From NCBI GenBank assembly GCA_041499035.1, contig JBGQJK010000028.1, forward strand, positions 1-10,695: a stretch of DNA of 10,695 bases. Direction: 5' to 3'. The notes beneath the pieces are model-generated. The model was not told where the DNA came from and searched no databases. It saw only the letters and a list, made by a program, of their open reading frames with translations. Positions 7,640-10,695 of this stretch are shown piece after piece. The translations under genes and the position numbers were made by a program. Source of the DNA: DATFUL01 sp041499035. Lineage in GTDB: Bacteria > Patescibacteriota > Microgenomatia > UBA8517. Position 1 is the stretch's first letter. Each line of letters opens with the position of its first letter.

Positions 7640-8467
7640 TTATTTGAGAGCCGTATCCACGGTGGCCTTCATATCGGTCCAGTTGTATGCTCCGGGGTAA
7701 CTCGTTGCGTTAATAAAAAAGCCCGGTGTTCCCTGAATTCCAAGGCTTGTTGCCAAACTTTGATCAGAGGTAAGTCTGGCATCATATTTCCCACTGTCGA
7801 GGCAGCTTTTAAGAAAGCCCGGGTCCACTGCGGACTTCAGAAAATTGGCGATCACTCCGGACTGTGTTTTATCATTCTTTACCGTATTGTTCATTAAGTT
7901 GTAGCCGGCATCACTCATCAAAAGATCATGAACTGCCCAGAACTTACCCTTTTCATTGGCGCAATAAAGTGATTTCATGCCCATTTCCCCGTTTCCGTGT
8001 CCCGGATAAAAAATATAAATAAACGAAGCTTTCCCGGCATCAACAAGTTTTCTCATCTCGGCTACCGGTGCCGTATAGGTCCCCCCATCCGCAACGAGCT
8101 TAAAATTAGCCCCTACTGGTGTTGATGTATGGTTTTCCCCGGCAGCGGCATTGCAGTAAGGGCAGCTGGGGTCCCCGACTTCAACAAAAAGTACTTTGCG
8201 GCTCGCGTCCCCGAACTTAACTAGGTCTTTGGAAAATAGACCTTTAATTGCGTCAAGGTTCACTGCTGTAGCCGCTACGGGCTGGGCTCCAGCGGTTGTT
8301 GCCGTGGTCGTCCCTGACGTTACTCCGCCTTTTTCCAGAGTGGAAACCTTTTGCCACAAAACTCCGACCATAAATGCCATGCCGATACTAAGTACCATGA
8401 GTACCGGGACAAGCTTCTCAAGAAGTCCTGGCCTTGCCGATTCCACACTCCCCTTTGCCATGACCAT
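7640..8467 (-). CDS. Membrane-anchored DsbA-like thiol:disulfide oxidoreductase
   Basis: This thioredoxin-fold protein of the DsbA-like group probably forms or exchanges disulfides outside the membrane. It has a short basic N-terminus, one hydrophobic segment (LVPVLMVLSIGMAFMVGVLW) acting as an uncleaved anchor, a Ser/Thr/Ala/Gly-rich linker, then the catalytic GDPSCPYCNAA motif. The cis-proline loop is IQGTPGFFI near the C-terminus. A second cysteine pair (in SLYCANEKGKFW and KSCLDSGKY) is typical of such proteins. I chose the ATG at 8467 because AGG lies 7 nt before it; an upstream TTG at 8497 would add ten residues, and an ATG at 8461 is also possible. It follows trxB closely. No DsbB or VKOR partner is in the window. 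Confidence 0.88.
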   Translation of the reverse strand: MVMAKGSVESARPGLLEKLVPVLMVLSIGMAFMVGVLWQKVSTLEKGGVTSGTTTATTAGAQPVAATAVNLDAIKGLFSKDLVKFGDASRKVLFVEVGDPSCPYCNAAAGENHTSTPVGANFKLVADGGTYTAPVAEMRKLVDAGKASFIYIFYPGHGNGEMGMKSLYCANEKGKFWAVHDLLMSDAGYNLMNNTVKNDKTQSGVIANFLKSAVDPGFLKSCLDSGKYDARLTSDQSLATSLGIQGTPGFFINATSYPGAYNWTDMKATVDTALK

Positions 8468-8506
8468 TATTCTGCCTGAATTTGTCTTAAAAGTCAAAGA
8501 GGAAAA

Positions 8507-9463
8507 TTATTTCTTGTCCTCCAAATAACTTAACGTGTCCATTGCCGCCATGCAACCAAACCCGGCGGCAGTGATTGCCTGTTTGTAGTGAAAATCTTCT
8601 ACATCCCCCGCAACAAATATTCCGGGAACAGAAGTTTTCGTTTTATCGTGAGCAATTACGTAGCCTTTATCATCAAGCGCAATTTTCCCTTTGAAGACCA
8701 TACTCGAAGGTGTATGCCCTATAGCAATAAAAAGCCCATCTAGAGTTAGTTCCGAAGACTCATTGCTTTGGTTATTCTTCAATTTTACTTTTTCAACCTT
8801 TTGCTCCCCTACCACCTCTTCTATTTCCGTATTCCATAAAACTTTTATTTTGGGTTCGTTTAACACTTTCTGCTGCATTGCCTGAGATGCCCTAAAAGCT
8901 CCCCGTCTGTGAATAACACTAACTTCAGTCGCATACTTGGTTAAAACCAACGCTTCTTCCATTGCGCTGTCCCCCCCGCCCACTACCGCAACTTTTTTGT
9001 TCTTGAAAAATGGCGCGTCACAAGGAGCACATGAGCTTACACCACGTCCGATTAATTTAGACAGCCCCGGAGCATCCAGCCATCTTGTTTCGGCTCCTGT
9101 TGCAATAATTACAGAATTTGCTAAATATTCCGCTCCGGCGGAAACTATTTTGAATGGAGAAGCCGAAGTGTCGATCGAATCAACATTTTTCTGTACGAAC
9201 TCGGCACCGAACACAACTGCATGATCGCGCATTTTCTGCATAAGCTCAGGTCCCATTACTCCCGGCTGGGACGGAAAATTATCTACCGCGGTAGTCAGCA
9301 TCAGTTGCCCACCCCAGCTCTCACCTCCAAAAATAATCGTAGATGCAGCGCCACGAGTTGTGTAAATAGCGGCCGTGAGGCCTGACGGGCCGGAACCTAT
9401 AATTGCAACGTCCCACGGACCTTTAGAATCGGTTGGTTTGGTCGAAAATGATTGTGGTTCCAT
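8507..9463 (-). CDS. trxB: Thioredoxin reductase (NADPH, FAD)
   Basis: This cytoplasmic flavoenzyme passes electrons from NADPH to thioredoxin. The 318 residues show the FAD site GSGPSG (23-28), the redox-active pair CAPC (C145, C148; CATC is more usual), the NADPH site GGGDSA (162-167), and the HRRGAFRAS stretch at 185-193 whose basic residues select NADPH. The C-terminal FAD motif VAGDVEDFHYKQAITAAG (284-301) is intact. Length is normal, with a polar N-terminal extension of about 15 residues. It lies just after the terminator that closes trxA, so the reductase and its likely substrate are transcribed separately unless readthrough occurs. I see no convincing promoter or Shine-Dalgarno site in the short gap before it. 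Confidence 0.95.
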   Translation of the reverse strand: MEPQSFSTKPTDSKGPWDVAIIGSGPSGLTAAIYTTRGAASTIIFGGESWGGQLMLTTAVDNFPSQPGVMGPELMQKMRDHAVVFGAEFVQKNVDSIDTSASPFKIVSAGAEYLANSVIIATGAETRWLDAPGLSKLIGRGVSSCAPCDAPFFKNKKVAVVGGGDSAMEEALVLTKYATEVSVIHRRGAFRASQAMQQKVLNEPKIKVLWNTEIEEVVGEQKVEKVKLKNNQSNESSELTLDGLFIAIGHTPSSMVFKGKIALDDKGYVIAHDKTKTSVPGIFVAGDVEDFHYKQAITAAGFGCMAAMDTLSYLEDKK

Positions 9464-9479
9464 ATTTTATTTGTTTAAT

Positions 9480-9516
9480 GACAAAGAAAGAAAAGGCTTG
9501 AGGCTCAAACCTTTTC
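9480..9516 (-). terminator. Intrinsic terminator after trxA and the Pro/Ala-rich gene
   Basis: On the minus strand GAAAAGG pairs with CCTTTTC (7 bp); after one mismatch a further 4 bp (TTGA/TCAA in the plus-strand reading) close on a GGC or GCC triloop. The hairpin spans 9490-9516 and is followed by a U-rich tract, TTTTCTTTCTTTG. It sits 27 nt after the Pro/Ala-rich gene's stop and before trxB. The stem is AT-containing, so termination may be partial. Confidence 0.72.
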
Positions 9517-9542
9517 CTTCCTAATCCAGCCTAGATCGCAAA

Positions 9543-9833
9543 TTATGCGGCTGGTGTGCTTGTCGGAGGCACTTGCCCTCCTTGATCACTTCCAGGCATT
9601 CCACCTGCTGGTTCGCTCCCTACTGGAGATGCAACTGGTGCTGCCGGTTCTACTACTGCCGGTGTTGCCATCGGATCTGCAGCCGGTGTTGCCGCGGCCA
9701 TAGGATCAGCTGGTGCTTGTGGCATCGCTCCGGGCATTCCTGCCACCGGGGCTTGGGCCATAGGATCAGCTGGTGCTCCTGCTACCGGTGTTGCATTTGG
9801 ATCTTGTGGCTGATTTGGATCTGTTGGATTCAT
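9543..9833 (-). CDS. Pro/Ala/Met-rich low-complexity small protein
   Basis: This 96-aa protein has no recognisable fold. It is almost wholly Pro, Ala, Met, Gly, Asp, Thr and Val, with APADPMA-type units repeated near residues 21, 41 and 52, no cysteine, no aromatic residue and no membrane segment, so it is likely disordered. It is very probably translated: the ATG overlaps the trxA stop as TAATG, and the best Shine-Dalgarno site in the window lies 7 nt upstream. A terminator follows it. I recall similar Pro/Ala-rich short proteins in CPR genomes, with unknown function. A flexible linker or scaffold role would be a guess. Low-complexity composition means the frame alone is weak evidence; the start signals decide. 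Confidence 0.68.
   Translation of the reverse strand: MNPTDPNQPQDPNATPVAGAPADPMAQAPVAGMPGAMPQAPADPMAAATPAADPMATPAVVEPAAPVASPVGSEPAGGMPGSDQGGQVPPTSTPAA
9696..9777. repeat. Repeated 22-bp segment in the Pro/Ala-rich gene
   Basis: An identical 22-bp stretch (beginning GGCCATAGGATCAGC on the plus strand) occurs at 9696-9717 and 9756-9777, exactly 60 bp apart, with a diverged copy near 9667-9690, 30 bp from the first. The spacing keeps frame and encodes the APADPMA units, suggesting growth by in-frame duplication. Confidence 0.75.
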
Positions 9834-10159
9834 TAACTATTCACCCCCTTTTTGATTAGCTCTTCAAAATTATTTTTTCCTGCAAAACCAACCTGCCTAC
9901 CAAGTTCTTTACCGTCTTTAAAAAGAATAGTGGTGGGAATTGACATAACACCATATTTTTGGGGACTGGCCGGATTTTGATCAACATCAATTTTCCCTAC
10001 CAGAACTTTGTCTTTATAACTTTCGGAAAGCTCTTCCAAAACCGGCTCGGCAAGTTTGCATGGTCCGCACCACGTTGCCCAAAAATCAACCAAAATCGGA
10101 GTTTTACTCTGAAGTATTTTTATATCAAAATCGGTATCGCTTACGTTAAATGTGGACAT
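9833..10159 (-). CDS. trxA: Thioredoxin
   Basis: This cytoplasmic dithiol reductase of 108 residues, reduced by the TrxB encoded nearby, has the canonical active site FWATWCGPCK (C31, C34), the buried aspartate D25 in VDFWA, the cis-proline loop MSIPTTILF (P75) and the late glycine region VGFAGK. Length is typical. I chose the ATG at 10159: the alternative TTG at 10168 coincides with the transcription start predicted from the upstream promoter, so it would lie at or outside the message. It is followed with a 1-nt overlap (TAATG) by the Pro/Ala-rich gene, forming a two-gene unit that ends at the terminator. Confidence 0.95.
   Translation of the reverse strand: MSTFNVSDTDFDIKILQSKTPILVDFWATWCGPCKLAEPVLEELSESYKDKVLVGKIDVDQNPASPQKYGVMSIPTTILFKDGKELGRQVGFAGKNNFEELIKKGVNS
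9841..9851 (-). promoter_or_regulatory. Strong Shine-Dalgarno site for the Pro/Ala-rich gene
   Basis: The minus strand reads AAAGGGGGTGA, ten of eleven matches to AAAGGAGGTGA, and ends 7 nt before the ATG. It lies inside the 3' end of trxA. Most other starts in this window have no such site, so this small gene seems selected for independent re-initiation. Confidence 0.65.
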
Positions 10160-10173
10160 GTTAGACAAGACTC

Positions 10174-10202
10174 AATATACCTGTCAAGGAATTTTTAATC
10201 AA
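10174..10202 (-). promoter_or_regulatory. Sigma-70 type promoter of trxA
   Basis: The minus strand has a -35 TTGATT (10197-10202), a spacer of exactly 17 bp, and a -10 TATATT (10174-10179). It lies in the gap after the His/Cys protein's stop. Transcription would begin near 10167, leaving a leader of only about 8 nt before the trxA ATG. Confidence 0.6.
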
Positions 10203-10210
10203 GAACTAAA

Positions 10211-10695
10211 TTAGTTCCCGCACTCGACACTTTTACTTTCCACTGTCTTAATACGGTCAACCGTTACTGCCTCTGAAAGTAAATTTTTATCAACATTTCC
10301 AATGAAGAGAGCTAAGCTATCATAAGCTTTGATTGGAGTATTTTTAATATCAGGTACCTCTGTTCCATTTATAAAGGCGGTTACCTTTGAATAATCTAAT
10401 GGATAATTTATGTTTGTAAAAAGATCCCCCCATTTTGCCCCCTCCGCTTCTACGTGTACCACATCCCCCACATTCTCATGCAAATGCGCTTTTTCCATTT
10501 GTTGATCGGAAGAGCTATCTTCTTCTTTGGTATCCACTTTGCAGGGTTTTATAAACATGTATTTGGAATCGGAAAAATCTACCTTCCGACCATTATCAAA
10601 AACTATAAAGCCTGCATGATAATGAATTTCCTTGGTGGGAGTGGAACGCTTTATATACTTAAAAAAAACAATTACCCCCAAAATAAGAAGTATTC
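10211..10695 (-). CDS. Membrane-anchored His/Cys protein of unknown function, 5' end outside window
   Basis: The frame is open to the right edge, and the first visible residues, ILLILGVIVFFKYIKR, form a transmembrane anchor with a basic stop, so the start lies outside. The roughly 145-residue exported part has clustered candidate metal ligands: EIHYHAGF, a cysteine in IKPCKV, KAHLHENVGDVVHVEAEG, and a penultimate cysteine region VECGN. Strand-rich segments with AFINGTEVPDI and SLALFIGNV follow. I recall a similar HxH and HLHE pattern in uncharacterised extracytoplasmic proteins of archaea and CPR bacteria. Metal binding is inferred from ligand clustering only. It precedes the thiol-redox genes, which fits an envelope role, but the trxA promoter separates them. 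Confidence 0.78.
   Translation of the reverse strand, partial: ILLILGVIVFFKYIKRSTPTKEIHYHAGFIVFDNGRKVDFSDSKYMFIKPCKVDTKEEDSSSDQQMEKAHLHENVGDVVHVEAEGAKWGDLFTNINYPLDYSKVTAFINGTEVPDIKNTPIKAYDSLALFIGNVDKNLLSEAVTVDRIKTVESKSVECGN

Noticed and set aside
8495..8520. Hairpin GAGGA...TCCTC at the end of trxB
   Set aside because: Only a 5-bp stem with a loop of about 13 nt and a broken U tract; too weak to call a terminator.
9573..9836. Plus-strand frame rich in Cys, Trp, Arg and His opposite the Pro/Ala-rich gene
   Set aside because: The composition is what the antisense of a Pro/Ala/Gly repeat gives; the opposite frame has the Shine-Dalgarno site and stop-start coupling.
10182..10187. A perfect TTGACA -35 hexamer upstream of trxA
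   Set aside because: No acceptable -10 lies 16-18 bp downstream. The TATATT only 2 nt away pairs instead with TTGATT at exactly 17 bp.
1..10695. Alternative genetic code with TGA as glycine
   Set aside because: TGA ends the 991-aa gene exactly at the ATGA overlap and no main frame contains an in-frame TGA.

Overview
The window looks like part of a Candidate Phyla Radiation (Patescibacteria) genome, most likely of the Microgenomates kind; that placement is an inference from gene style. The clues are prepilin-like proteins carrying the jelly-roll type domains I associate with CPR pseudopilins, very compact gene packing with 1 to 17 nt overlaps, few Shine-Dalgarno sites, promoters almost touching start codons, and a small Pro/Ala-rich protein beside thioredoxin. 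TGA ends at least one gene (the 991-aa gene) and no long frame needs TGA read as an amino acid, so the Gracilibacteria/SR1 glycine code is not suggested. Every gene I can support lies on the minus strand, so transcription runs from high to low coordinates.

In transcription order there are three blocks. (1) 10695-9480, envelope and thiol genes: a 5'-truncated membrane-anchored His/Cys protein, then a promoter, thioredoxin (trxA) and a 96-aa Pro/Ala/Met-rich low-complexity protein, closed by an intrinsic terminator at about 9480-9516. (2) 9463-6788: thioredoxin reductase (trxB), a membrane-anchored DsbA-like thiol oxidoreductase with CPYC, and an HD-domain phosphohydrolase with its own extended -10 promoter. 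(3) 6739-1, a type IV pilus operon: pilB ATPase, pilC platform protein, a GspH-like minor prepilin, a 991-aa prepilin-like adhesin and a PilW-like prepilin cut by the left edge. Genes in this block overlap or lie 5 nt apart.

The genes make sense together. PilB and PilC form the cytoplasmic motor and inner-membrane platform. The three prepilin-like proteins resemble the minor-pilin set that primes a pilus and sits at its tip. The 991-aa member reads as a prepilin N-terminus carrying a putative seven-bladed beta-propeller, interrupted by a jelly-roll domain and followed by a C-terminal beta-sandwich, so it may do in one chain what separate minor pilins and PilY1 do elsewhere. It has ten cysteines, and the DsbA-like protein with the thioredoxin system lies just upstream, which suggests oxidative folding of surface proteins. 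The prepilin leader adhesive gene at the left edge begins with a 7-bp tandem repeat whose copy-number change would shift the frame, a possible on/off switch. No tRNA, rRNA, CRISPR array, insertion sequence or plus-strand gene was found, and no gene-free stretch exceeds about 80 bases.
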